Assembly (NCBI GenBank): GCA_026413225.1
Contig: CM048572.1
Span: 7,750,001-7,814,000, forward strand
From: Otis tarda
Taxonomy: Eukaryota > Chordata > Aves > Otidiformes > Otididae
Direction: 5' to 3'
DNA: 64,000 nucleotides
Shown: one piece after another, positions 48,001-58,794 of the stretch
Position numbering within the stretch: position 1 is the stretch's first letter
Layout: each line of letters starts with the position of its first letter
Made by a program: the position numbers and the translations under genes
Notes under the pieces: generated by a model
Databases searched by the model: none
Seen by the model: only the letters and a program-made list of their open reading frames with translations
Told to the model about the DNA's origin: nothing

Positions 48001-51000
48001 GCTCCATGCAGTTTGCCCCCGCAGCCCTGCTGCTCTTCTCTGTCCCTCTACCCTACAAGGTGATGGGGAAGAGCTGGATGAGCCCCACCAGTGCTCGAGG
48101 AGGGGTTGCTGGGGCTCTTGTGCCCTGACTCGGGGTGTACGCTCCCTCCCCAGATGGTTTTGTGTGTTTGACCTTTGGGGTTATTGGCTGTCGCCTGGCT
48201 CAGGGTGGGGCAGACATCGGCTTGCTCTGGGTGTTCAGAACACAGATACGATGCTTTTGTAGGGTCAAAGGATGGTATGTAACAAGGAAAGAAACAAAAA
48301 TGAGAAATAGCAAAACCAGCCAAAATAAGGCATATCACAGGAAAATCCATCCAAGTGGGGAGGAAGAGATAGTCAGGTTATTGCTGATGGAGCCAGGGAG
48401 GAGAGATCGCCTGAGGACGTGGGCTGGAGGAGATGAAGAAGAGGAGAGCTGAAAAGTGAAAAAGCTGCTGCATTTCATTAATCTGTGCAAAGTCTGGAGA
48501 ATGCTGTATATTGTTGGCAGAACAGTAAATCTACTGATGTTGGCCCCGGTAACGTTTGGCAGCTGGTGCCTGAGGTGACACTGAGGCTGGTGTCGAGCGG
48601 GCAGTGACCGCTCTGCGGCCACCAAGCTGCCAGCGGTACGTGGGCTGGGACAGATCCTGCTTTACCCTTCCGCCTCATGATTGAGTTTAACCTGCCAGTC
48701 ATTGGCTTGGCGTAAAGCACGTGCAAGTAACGGGGCTGAGGGGATGTGGGGTAGAGGGTCTAGGCAAAGCAAAGAAAGGTTTCTGTAATGTACTTTAACT
48801 AGGGCAAAAATATTTCATGTTTATAGATCTGGCACACAATAATGAACCACAACGCCTCAGGAAATAGGCATTATTTTAATTGACTTGATAACGTAAATCA
48901 ATTCATAGAGAAAACCTCCTTGGACAGCATAATTACAGATACTGAATTATAATTCAGGAGCTTGCATGCTCAGGCTGGCAGGCAAATAACAAGAAAAAAC
49001 ATTAGCAGAAAGTGGAAGAGGAAGACATCTGTTATAGGAATTTCTCCACTTTCTGGTTCTTCATTTGTAAACTTCCCTTCAAGGTCAGTGCCTTAATCTG
49101 ATTAGATGTCGTTGTCACTGCTTGTTATGAAACACTCAACTGATCACTTAGATTTTGCTTAAAAAGATCTTACTAAACTGAAAATTAACACAAGTAAATG
49201 CAGAAACATGCCATTAAAATGCTGTGCAGGACTTCTATGAGATTGGTCCACTTGCACATTTAACTTTCTGGTTTCCATTTGCAAATGTGGTGGCTGTATA
49301 AAAGAAGATGTAGAACTGTGCCTTAGTCTTTTGCATTTGATTTGTATTTGTATTTGATTTGTGCAGGAAGTCTGTGAGGGTGTGCGGAACCCCACAAACG
49401 TTCGGTTTGGGTAGAAACGAGTGCTTCTTTGTTCTTTTTACATTTTTAAATGACCATAAACATCTGCATAAATCAGGGGGTTCAGATTAAAGCTCTGAAG
49501 ACTCTTAAAGAAACTGCCTTCCATTATAAGAAAAAAAAATATGTAATCAAAACTGAAATAAAATAGTCCTGAGCAATTTAAATTGCCTTTGCTCTGATGA
49601 CTTGTATAATTTAACCAACCCACTGCTTAATCTAATGGTGAAGAAAACCACAGCGGCTCTAGCAGAAAGCCCACGTTTTTGCCTCAAGTAGCAGCAAAAG
49701 CAGCCTGTTTGTCTCATTTTCACACCCAAAGCTCTTTGTCTCCAAACCGTGGCTGTTCTCCCATCTGTGTCTGCTTCTGCATCTGCACAAGCGTGCAATC
49801 AAGATGCCGATTTCCAGGCGCTGTGTGTGTGACAGGGATCTTCCAGTGTGCCGCTCATCCCCGGTCCGTGCACAGAGGGGCTGGGAGATGCCCCGCTCCC
49901 TGAGCCGGGCTGTGGCTACGGGACATGCGGGCAGGTTTGGTCCACGGAGGGGGAGGACTGAAGCCCACAGGTTTATGCACTGAATCCATCAGACTTAAAA
50001 CAGGAGGTGTCAAGCTCGGCACTGCTTTCCTGAATCACGGCCTTATCTGTGAGCAAATAACATATGTCTAAACCTGCTGTCAACTGCAATGAGCTAAAGC
50101 AGAAACTCAGTGCCAGCTGATGGTAGTTATATTTTTGGCCAGTCTCTATGACCATGAAACAGAGCAAATAAAGGCTTTGATTTTATCCATACCTTTTTAT
50201 TTAGTTCTGTAGTCTGTAGTAAGGGACCATTGCTTTAAAATCCTCAGACATTTGGACATATTTTACAAGACAGTACAGGTTCTGAATGTCACACATTGAT
50301 CACAGTTTCATACTACTACATGCATATAAAGACACTGATTTTTTTTGTTTTTTAATAATTTGTTTACGGAAACAACTGGAGAGGTCAATAAACGCCAACG
50401 AAGAATGACTAAATCAAAGTTACAAGAAATGTAAGACTCTAAGTACACTAGTATATGGCTAATGTTGCTGTAATCACCCCAAAGTGCCAGGGCACTGAAA
50501 CATTGCTTAAATGGGGAGAAAACATTTACTGACGCACTGCCCCTTGGGTCGGTCCAATATAACCCGATGAAGAGATTGTGCAAGACGTGCAGGAACTGCT
50601 GGGCTGTTGGGCAGAGGCGTGAGGCGCTGCCCATCATAACAGACGTGCCAGACTGGATTTCCCATTGCTTCCCCATTGTGCAGGTTAAAAAAATAACTGA
50701 AGTGCAAGGCAATGGAGAGACCTGTCCTATTCTGCCCTTTCTCAAGCTGGATCACAGTTGGGTTCACGAGTCAGGTTCATAAGTGCTAGCAGAGCCACAG
50801 GAAAACTTACTTTTTTTTTTTTTTTCCAGTTTTTATTTGTTGTTAAATATCACGTTTTTTTGTTTGTTTGTTTTAAAGGGAACCCTGCAGCTTTCTTAGT
50901 CTTCAATGACTACGGATGCTGACCGCTGCCCTTTGGAGCTGTCACTGGGAAGCCCTTGCCCGGGGCTCATGGGCTGCCATGCAGGTCCAGCAGCCGCCCT

Positions 51001-51169
51001 GTGCTTTTGGAGAAGGAAGACCTGAGGCTGTTCCCCAGCCCTGTGAAATGCTGAGCAGCCGCGACATACAGCACAGCGACAGACCACCCCGGCATCCTTC
51101 CCTGGGCATGGAGTTGGCATTAAACAGCACATGCAATGCTGCCTCATTAAGTGTTTTCTCCCCATTCAG
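42027..51169. other. Convergent intergenic interval, right part
   Basis: No supported coding sequence. Open frames of 100-210 codons occur on both strands (for example 41739-42374 on -), but their composition is not protein-like and they have no known domain. Local CpG-richer patches lie near 44430-44640 and 47925-48060. Part of the right end could belong to a long KCNB1 3' UTR. Confidence 0.45.
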
Positions 51170-51212
51170 GAACTGCTTCGCTGGCCTGATTAAGAAGCAG
51201 GATTCTGCTGCG
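51170..51212 (+). other. Candidate unannotated exon (43 bases), antisense to KCNB1
   Basis: The segment is preceded by a strong acceptor (gtgttttctccccattcag) and followed by the consensus donor GCG|gtaagt. One frame is open through it. No protein family is recognised, so it could be a lncRNA exon, or a chance pair of splice-like signals. Confidence 0.25.
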
Positions 51213-51219
51213 GTAAGTT

Positions 51220-51465
51220 GGGGGGGGGGGGTGGGGGTGTATTTTTTTTTTTTTTTAATGCTGATCTAGTTGGAAAATGAGTTTGGTTGATAGCTGTGGG
51301 TGGCCTTTCTGATTGCAGTAGCATGGCTTCAAAGTTCAAAGTAACATGGAGATACTGGTCCTCCCATCCCCCCACCCCCCCAGCACACCAATGGGGAATG
51401 TTTCAATGCAAAGGCAATTTTCTGCACCCACCACCAAAAAGCCATAAAGAAAGGGGGGGGGGGGG
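51220..51465. repeat. Cluster of G and C homopolymer tracts
   Basis: G12 at 51220-51231 then G5 at 51233-51237, T15 at 51242-51256, C6 at 51368-51373 and C7 at 51375-51381, and G13 at 51453-51465. Both strands have runs able to form G-quadruplexes. Such tracts are also common places for sequencing length errors. Confidence 0.9.
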
Positions 51466-54400
51466 AATGTTCTTTGTTACAAGTCAACAAAACCGATATA
51501 AACAAAATAAATCCCAGTGGTCGCATGAGCCAACGTGTGGCTAATGGGGGCAGTGAAACATAGAAGGAAGAAGCAGTATAATGGGCAGAGCTCCTAAATG
51601 AAATACAGAGAGTAGAGAAGAATTGATGAATGCCAAAATGGCCTTAACTGTAGATTAGCAATAGGACGAGGGGTTGCGACACAGTCAAAGGTAACCAATG
51701 GCCGATCTCCCAGTAGTGTCCTCCCAGCGTCAGCAAGTCCCTGGACCAAGGGCTGAGAGCGCTGAACCGTCTGGCTGAGCTTGTGGTCCTGCCTTATGGA
51801 CAGCCATCTGTGAGTCTGGGCTGCCGCTTGTGGCATCAAGCCCACAAAGCTGACATGGAGGGATGCTCAGTCAAGATTGGGATGATGGGATTATCATCCT
51901 CTTGCCTGAAGGATTCCCTCCTTGCCCAGGCTTTCACTGACCTGTCTCTGCTTCCCATTCCCTCACCCCACTGGTTTCCTCACAGGTGCTGTGGACAGAC
52001 ACCTCCACCCCTGAGGTCATAGAGAGCTTTTAGTTTTCCATTAGCTTTTAGAGGTATGGGTCCAAATTCTTTACTGGACTAAATGGGGCACAGCTCCATT
52101 GACCTCAATGGGCTTTTACTTATAGCATCAAAGAATTTGGCATTTCATGCAAATTTGGCTCCCTGGCTTCCACAAGGCTCTGTTTTGGGTGGGTCTTTGT
52201 ACTGAGCCCAGCCTGATTATTATTTTTTGAAGGTAGTGTTGCTACAGTCTTGAAAAGACTCCTTTAAAATGTCAACAGTTAATCCTTGTCCAATCCTACA
52301 GAATATCAACAGTATTATTTCTAGTTAAAAAGAAAAATGAAGTTCTCTCTTCTAAGCCTCTAGACTGAAGACTTCTTGTGCGATGAAGCCAGAATCAAGC
52401 AAAGCAAAATTCTGAGTAGTATTTACAGGTATGAACACTTGTGGCACCCTACCATTGGTGTCAAAGGACACTTATTTGTGGCTTAGGTAACACCAGCAAC
52501 AAGGGGAGACGCACCCTGAGTGCAGACTTTCAGTTTTCCTAAGGTTTCCCTTGTCAGGCCAAGATAAAGTTTTAGTGCAAGAGCCTAAATCTGATCAGCA
52601 CGGGGTGTGAAACACATGCTGGGAAATAAACATCTCTTCTTTGACGGGCTGGTTATTTGGGTCGTTTCTGTCCTGGTGTGGGAGGGCTGCCTACAGGGGC
52701 GAATTTAAGACTGGTCTGACTAGAAGCTTTCTATGGTTTTGTTGACTATGCTGAAACAAACTTACTGATATGGAAGGTGCCTTTTGAAGGGATTTATGTG
52801 ATCTTTGATGATAGATGTGATGGACTATTGCATTAATTGCTTTTAAAAACCCAAAAATCCCACCCAGTTTTACTAACCTCATGTGTAACTGGATCTTGCT
52901 GATACATAATCACAAGCAGAACAGTGCCTACTTGTTATTCTGTCAATTCAGGTTGTATCTGGACTTTCTGAAACACATATTTTCCCAAATTAATTGCTTT
53001 GAGTTTATTGGCTAGTGTAGTGGTCTTATAAGGAAATCGCGTAAGCAGACAAATGGAAATGGGACCAGAACTCCATCTTTGGAAAAACCATGGTCCCTGA
53101 CCAGACTGCTGGGTGGATTCAAAAGGAAATGTTTACGCAGAGCTAAAGAGCTGGTCCGAAGCTCTTTGTTGTGCTAAACTTCAGCAGGCCATGAGATAGC
53201 TTCAGGATGCACATTTATCTCATGGACTTTTAATTCAATTTATGTGACGGCACAGCTATAAAGGATCAAGGAAGATCATTAAGTAATCATGTACATGGAT
53301 GGACTTTACCATAACCAAATGCAAATCTGGTCCCTTTCTGAAAGTGTACGTTCAATTTTTTTATTCCCTCATAGTTATTTCTCATTTCCTGATTTTGTCT
53401 AGGACTGAAAATAGAATTCCAAAACCGAGTGGGAAATGAAAGTCTTGACCCTTCTGTTTTAACCCAGGAAAAACTCCCCTGAAGGTGGGAGCTTTGCTTG
53501 AGCATTGTCAGGTCACTGCCTTAACATGAGTCTGAATTTTGATGCTTATCCCAACTCCATCATAATTATTAGGACAGTCAGGTTCAAATCCTGTCTCTTC
53601 AGCTTTCAGCTGAATCAATGTAAATCTGGAAAAGCTTTGCTGAAGTCCAGGCTACGGCTGACGCTGAAGCCAGTGGCACTCGCTGACATTTACGCTGCCG
53701 TAACCGGTCAGAGTCTGGCCTGCTTCTGTGGTTCTCAGAAGGAACAGCTTAGTTCCCAGAGCCAGTATCTGGGTATTTTTAAGTACCACAAACAGGAAAA
53801 ATACAAAAACATGACAACATCAGACAAACTCAGTGACCTTTCGCAGACGCACTTCCAGGAGGGATGTTGCAGGTGTTTTATCAGAACGAAAGAAAATAAC
53901 GACAACAAAAAGGTTAGGGGATCAGCTATGTAAATGAACACCAAGAAAGCATCTAATATATTATTTTGTAATACAAAAAGAAGAAATCTGACTTGATTGC
54001 CCTATTATAAATTTGCTAAAAATACAGATATATATTTATATTTATATATATATAATTTTTTTTTAAATCTGAACAGAAAAATAGACTACTCTGGAATGCA
54101 TGAAAGTCACATGACTTTTCCATACATCAGATACTTATAAAGCCAACACAATGGCAAACAGGAGGTACAGAGGTAATTGGAACATCTGTACTTTACTCAG
54201 GAAGTAGTTAAAGCCATATTCTCCCCAGGTGGGTGATCCTGAAGCAACCTAGGTAACACTTGTTCAGTCTCATTACCGTGAGCAGAACTGACGGACCAAA
54301 CACGAGGAAGCTGGCGCTAATTTGGAGTCGCCGGGGAAGCCCACCTCCCCACCTCAGCCGTGCAGGAGGGCATCGGTGCCACCGTCCCCATGGCTTGGCT

Positions 54401-56519
54401 ACTTTACTCAGTAATTCTATTTGCTGTAAAATGAGGCGTTAAAAACTATGGGAGATCATGTTACGTGGAGCTTACCGACAGAGAGAGAACTTGGCTTTAG
54501 AGACCTTGTCTTTGTGATGAGTTTTAAATACCCTTGTTATTTACTATAAACTGTACCAGTCATAATTCTGTCAAGACATAAATATACAATAGGTACAAAT
54601 ATTAACAATACATTACAATTTTACAGAAGAGAATACTGTTTTCCTTAGAAATGTGTATCTTATTAGCTGCAAGGGAAGAAAAGGCTACAGTTTATCACAG
54701 CCATAGTTGCCAAAGAAACCGACCGCCTCGGATGTGTTTCTGCGTGACTTGCACAGACAGACATTCCCCGGCATTCGACACACGGCATGTTCGGGAGGTG
54801 AATGTGCGTTCCGCGGGTTTTCTTTTCCTCTTTTTTTTTTTTCTCCTTCTTCTACCTTTATTGACTCTCAAACCTTTCAGAAAAATGTGGATTTCACAGG
54901 AGACTGTTTTTCTTTTTTTTTTTTTCCCGTAAGTGTGCTTAGGTGAAGTTTCTAAGAAAAGGCACTGAGAAATCTACTGCAATGTGACTGCTGTTTTCCT
55001 CTGTTCAAGGCTAAAACTCAAACGATCTTTGCCTCCTGGTTAAGAAAACTGCACCCATTCCTTCCACATATATATAATATATATATTTATAGATATGTAT
55101 TAAAAACGATGTTGATGGCGTAAGATGCAAGCAAGCACAGACATCACACGTACATAGTCCTTTCAGATATGATGTCTTCTGCAGCAGCAGGAGAAACTCC
55201 GTCAGCTTGCTTGATACACGATGCACAGTACATTCGCAGACCTGAATGCCAAATACAAGTGATTAAACTGCACGCTTTAGCTCGATGCAAGACATATTGC
55301 ATATATTCCCCGCCTTTAATGAGCTTTGGGAAACATGTATCAAATAAACTACAAAATGAAATTGCCTTCCTAGTGTCTATAGGATTTGGTGAGCATTATG
55401 TTTTCAAAGCACTGCCTTTCCTTTTGTAATGAGTACAGATTAGGTCTACCATAGCTTTATGTTAGAGTAGATTTCCCAGTGCTTACATTATATATATGTG
55501 TATTATGCACACACACACATATATAGATACATACTTCATAGTCAGACTTTATTTCATTAAAATAAATTAAACATACTTCTTTTTTAACTGGGCACAAAAT
55601 GAGAGCTACATCTTCATACACAAATAAGAAAGAAATGCTCTTCAAGCATATTATATGCTTAATTTTAAATTATTTGCTTTCTATAAGAAATCTATAGGAC
55701 TTTGGCTATTCAGACTTAAAAGGTAGATTTTTAATGATACTTTTGAATTTGGCTTTCAAAAGTGACTCAATAAAATGCTACTTTAAAGGTAGGACTAAAT
55801 AAATGATGTAAGGTGTGTGTCGTGAGTGATCACACAAGGCAGACAGAGGGCCTTTGGTTACAAGGAGAGTTGCACCAGTTGATTATCAGTTAAAAAAATG
55901 ATAGAGTTGTTGATCTATACATTTTTGTCAGTGCCATCTACAAACCAAATACACCAATTTGGATGAGAGTGTGGTAAATACTACACTATATGGCTATATT
56001 TAAATACGTTCACTTTCGTGATATGTAAAATATGACTTTTTTCCACGTGAAAGCATCAGCTCTAAAAATATTTAACTTGGAAATCACTATTACTTACTTT
56101 ATCAAAAAAATTTTCCCTGATTTTTCTTCTTTTTACATTTGTGCTGATGGCAGACATGAATGATCGCTGAAACATAGAGATTATGTTAAGACTGTTCTTT
56201 TTAAAATTTCTTGTTGCCGCTCTGTGGCCTCGGAAAGCCACAGAATAAATCAGTATTTAAAGCTTATCTGCTGGAAAGTCACTTTACACTTTTTTGTGAC
56301 GACTCAATCTTACCTAGTATCTCAGCAATACATCGGTTCCTCTAAGTACACTTGTATTTACTATGGCCAAATCCTAAAGTCCTTCACCAGGCAAAGTGCC
56401 CACTCAGAGGATGGGTGGTTTTGGCTGAGTGAAGGCAGAGTAAAAGCTAACGAACCTCAGGAACTGGCCCTGCGTAAATACTCTGGAGAGTATCCTTTGC
56501 ACGCATAGATGCCTTGAAC
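51466..56519. other. Non-coding sequence; possible distal KCNB1 3' UTR
   Basis: No coding exon is recognised. The sequence becomes A/T-rich above 53.9 kb, with TA-rich low complexity at 54028-54055 and 55063-55090, poly(T) near 54831-54842 and 54913-54925, and a short CA/TA microsatellite at about 55491-55532. A - strand AATAAA is present at 55548-55553. Human KCNB1 mRNA has a very long 3' UTR, so part of this may be transcribed from the - strand; that is inference. Confidence 0.4.
55491..55532. repeat. (TA)n/(CA)n low-complexity microsatellite
   Basis: Alternating 'tatatatatgtgtat', 'cacacacacacatatata' and similar units. It is typical 3'-UTR or intergenic simple sequence. Confidence 0.8.
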
Positions 56520-56745
56520 TTATTTTGAGTACCTCCCGCGTCACTCTTTGCATGGCATGAGGTCTCTTTCGCTGCCGGCGGGCTAATTCGTGAGGTGGTG
56601 GCTCAGGTCTTACTTGCGCCTTCCCCAGGGTCTCGCCTTGCTGGGACGCAAGGGTGACTTCTGAGCGGGTACCTCGGGCTGCGCCCCTCCGCCCGGGGAT
56701 GAGATCGGCTGAGCAGAGCAGAGTTAACTCCAACGCGTGTACAGT
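56520..56745. other. Small CpG-rich patch
   Basis: A short G+C- and CpG-rich stretch (cgcgtcac, gctgccggcgggc, cgcccctccgcccggggatg) set in A/T-rich surroundings. No exon or promoter can be assigned. It lies about 2.1-2.3 kb beyond the KCNB1 stop. Confidence 0.55.
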
Positions 56746-57385
56746 TTTGTGCCAAGGACAGACCTAACAAAGCTATCATCGTAACCCATAACAGTTCCTA
56801 AAACATATATGTGCTTATTGCTTTTGTCCGTACATGCTGCATTCACTATTATGGATTACAGACAGAAGTACTGTACAGCTTGGACGGACAGACATTTACA
56901 TTCAGGACTAACCAACGGCTTTTTTTTTTTTACAATAGGAAGGAACAAAACGCAGCGGACTCGGGCGGCTCGGGGTCTTCCTCCCACCCATGCGCCTCCA
57001 CTCCCACGTCCCGTGTCTCTGCACGTCCCCAGACCTGCTGCATGCAACTCCTCATGCGTCCTGCATGTACTCAGAAATAGGTCAGGAAACGCTCATCGAC
57101 AGAGTTATTTACAATTGAGTTTTACAGTAGAAACAGAGAACAACATAAAAGGTTACCATCACAGTTATCACAGGACAGGTTGTGACTTGCTACAGGCGTG
57201 TAACAAATCACAGTCACGACAGGAGGCACAAATTAAAATAGTGCTTGGTTAAAGTGCTTGATTGTTACACTCTGCTACCCTACTCCAGCATCGCAACAAC
57301 AACAACAGAAAGTCAACGTAAAGTGCTTTTCCCCCCCGAGATTAAAAACCAAAGACAAATTATTTCCTACACAATTTGACATAAC

Positions 57386-57391
57386 TTTATT
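57386..57391 (-). terminator. KCNB1: Candidate KCNB1 polyadenylation signal AATAAA
   Basis: On the - strand the context reads 'gtttcaataaagttatgtca', a canonical hexamer about 1.4 kb after the stop codon. It would give the shorter 3' UTR isoform. Further - strand AATAAA hexamers lie at 55548-55553, 50832-50837 and 50196-50201, so this need not be the only site used. Confidence 0.5.
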
Positions 57392-57458
57392 GAAACAATA
57401 ATATTTTAAAAACCTAGGCTGGTGGCTGCTAGTTCTGTTCATTTAAAATGGTCAGATC

Positions 57459-57481
57459 TTTTTTTTTTCTTTTTTTTTTTT
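57459..57481. repeat. Interrupted poly(T) tract
   Basis: Two T runs, 57459-57468 and 57470-57481, separated by a single C. On the KCNB1 sense strand this is an A-rich tract within the 3' UTR. Confidence 0.85.
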
Positions 57482-57669
57482 CTTGTTTCATTTAAAAATG
57501 ACTGGATGTTATTAAAATGTCAGGCCTGATTCTCCTGTCTCTCACAGCTGCTTCGCACCGCAGCTCTGCAGGAGCCTCTCCTGCCCGACCTCCTCGTGAA
57601 GGAGAGCACAGCCAGGCCCGGAGCGGGTTGCTAACGAATCCCTCTTTTTGCATATTTATGTAACGCTTG

Positions 57670-58075
57670 CATATCTTTCACTGCGCCGCTCGGGCGCAAA
57701 AAGCTTCAGACCGACCGGTTCCTCTCCTATGCCAAGGGCGAGACTTTGGCTGACACCTCAAGTCAGCGCGTGCGGGCGGGAAGGGGAGGCCCGGGGAGCC
57801 GTCCCGGTACCCCCGGCACGTACCACGGGGGCCAGTCGCAGCATCCGCACCGCAGCCCCGCGCTCGGCCATCCCCGCGGGGCAGGGCAGCGAGCATCTCC
57901 CTTCCTCAGAGGCGTAGGGCGAGAGCTGAGCTCTCCTTCCAGCCCTACGCTCCCCGGCACCGGGAAGGGGGTCTGGCTGCGATGCCTCTGGAGATTCCTG
58001 CTTCTGCATGGCTCCTTCACACCTTCCCAACGTGGGCTGTGGGTCCCCTTGGGGCCACGCGCTGGCCCTGGGGCA
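57670..58075. other. CpG island just downstream of the KCNB1 coding end
   Basis: Dense CpG (gcgcgtgcgggcggg, cccggcacgtaccacggg, ccgcaccgcagccccgcgct). It begins about 0.7 kb after the stop codon and is flanked on both sides by ordinary A/T-rich sequence. On + it is followed by 'cagagg|gtaagt' (donor-like at 58097). It may be an orphan CpG island with an antisense promoter, or simply G+C-rich UTR. No protein is recognised in its open frames. Confidence 0.6.
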
Positions 58076-58794
58076 GGTATCGATTTTTAGCAGAGGGTAA
58101 GTGCAAGTTTCGCTATGTTCTAGGGGATGTTTGGAATTAGATACAAGTGGTGCAACTCACCCTGCTGATATTTCAAAAGAAAACGTCAGGTCCTACAGGA
58201 GATCGCATTGTTAAACACACACAGAGCATTTTAATAATTGGTTTCTCTAGATTGTTATTTGTTTTAAATTATTTTCGCTTGGATTTTTCAATAATGCAAG
58301 TGTTCCCTGTTACCTTTAGACATAATATCCATCAGAGAAAGCTGTAGCTGGAGAACAGCTGCCCTGAAGCAGTGAGCATTGTGTTTTTGATAGCTTTATA
58401 CCAACCCCAGCAATTTATTCCAGAGTTCAAATCTGGCTGCCTTGGCATCCTTTATGGAACTAATGCAAATCAGATGTTAATATTTCCAAAAGGAGCTCTA
58501 GCGTTCAAGGGGAATGGATGGATATTTGGTCACATTGGCTTCACTGGACAACATGAAAGGAGATCAATGTGTGATCATGATTTGCAATCCTTATTTTTGA
58601 CTGATGTGGGCAACGTCTTTAGAGTTGTTTCAGAGAAGGACATTTTCACAAACCCACACTAGACATCCCCCAGACTTTTAGAAACAGGTGGCTTGTTTCA
58701 GCCAAGTTCATGCCATGCAGAAGCTCTTTTTTTTTTGTGTGTTGACTGTAAAGACATTCCTTTAAACTTTCAGTAAGTTCTTTTGGAGCCCATC

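Larger units (their letters stand above)
57365..58794 (-). other. KCNB1: KCNB1 3' UTR (minimum extent)
   Basis: Non-coding sequence directly after the KCNB1 stop codon, down to the first canonical poly(A) signal. It contains T tracts on + (57459-57481, that is A tracts in the mRNA), a (CAA)n run near 57294-57308 just beyond the signal, and a CpG-rich block at 57670-58075. The boundary is inferred. Confidence 0.55.

Noticed and set aside
52050..52170. Old dispersed-repeat wording ('ccattgacctcaatgggctt')
   Set aside because: Resembles a phrase common in amniote repeats but is too short and diverged to assign to a family.
53580..53620. tRNA B-box-like 'ggttcaaatcc'
   Set aside because: No A box or cloverleaf around it; at most another MIR-like fragment.
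29536..57000. TERF1 gene expected from the human KCNB2-TERF1-SBSPON order
   Set aside because: No TRFH or Myb exon was seen on -, and TERF1 is not expected if this is the KCNB1 block.
58372..58662. 96-codon + strand frame opposite the KCNB1 3' UTR
   Set aside because: Not similar to any family I know, and the region is explained as UTR.
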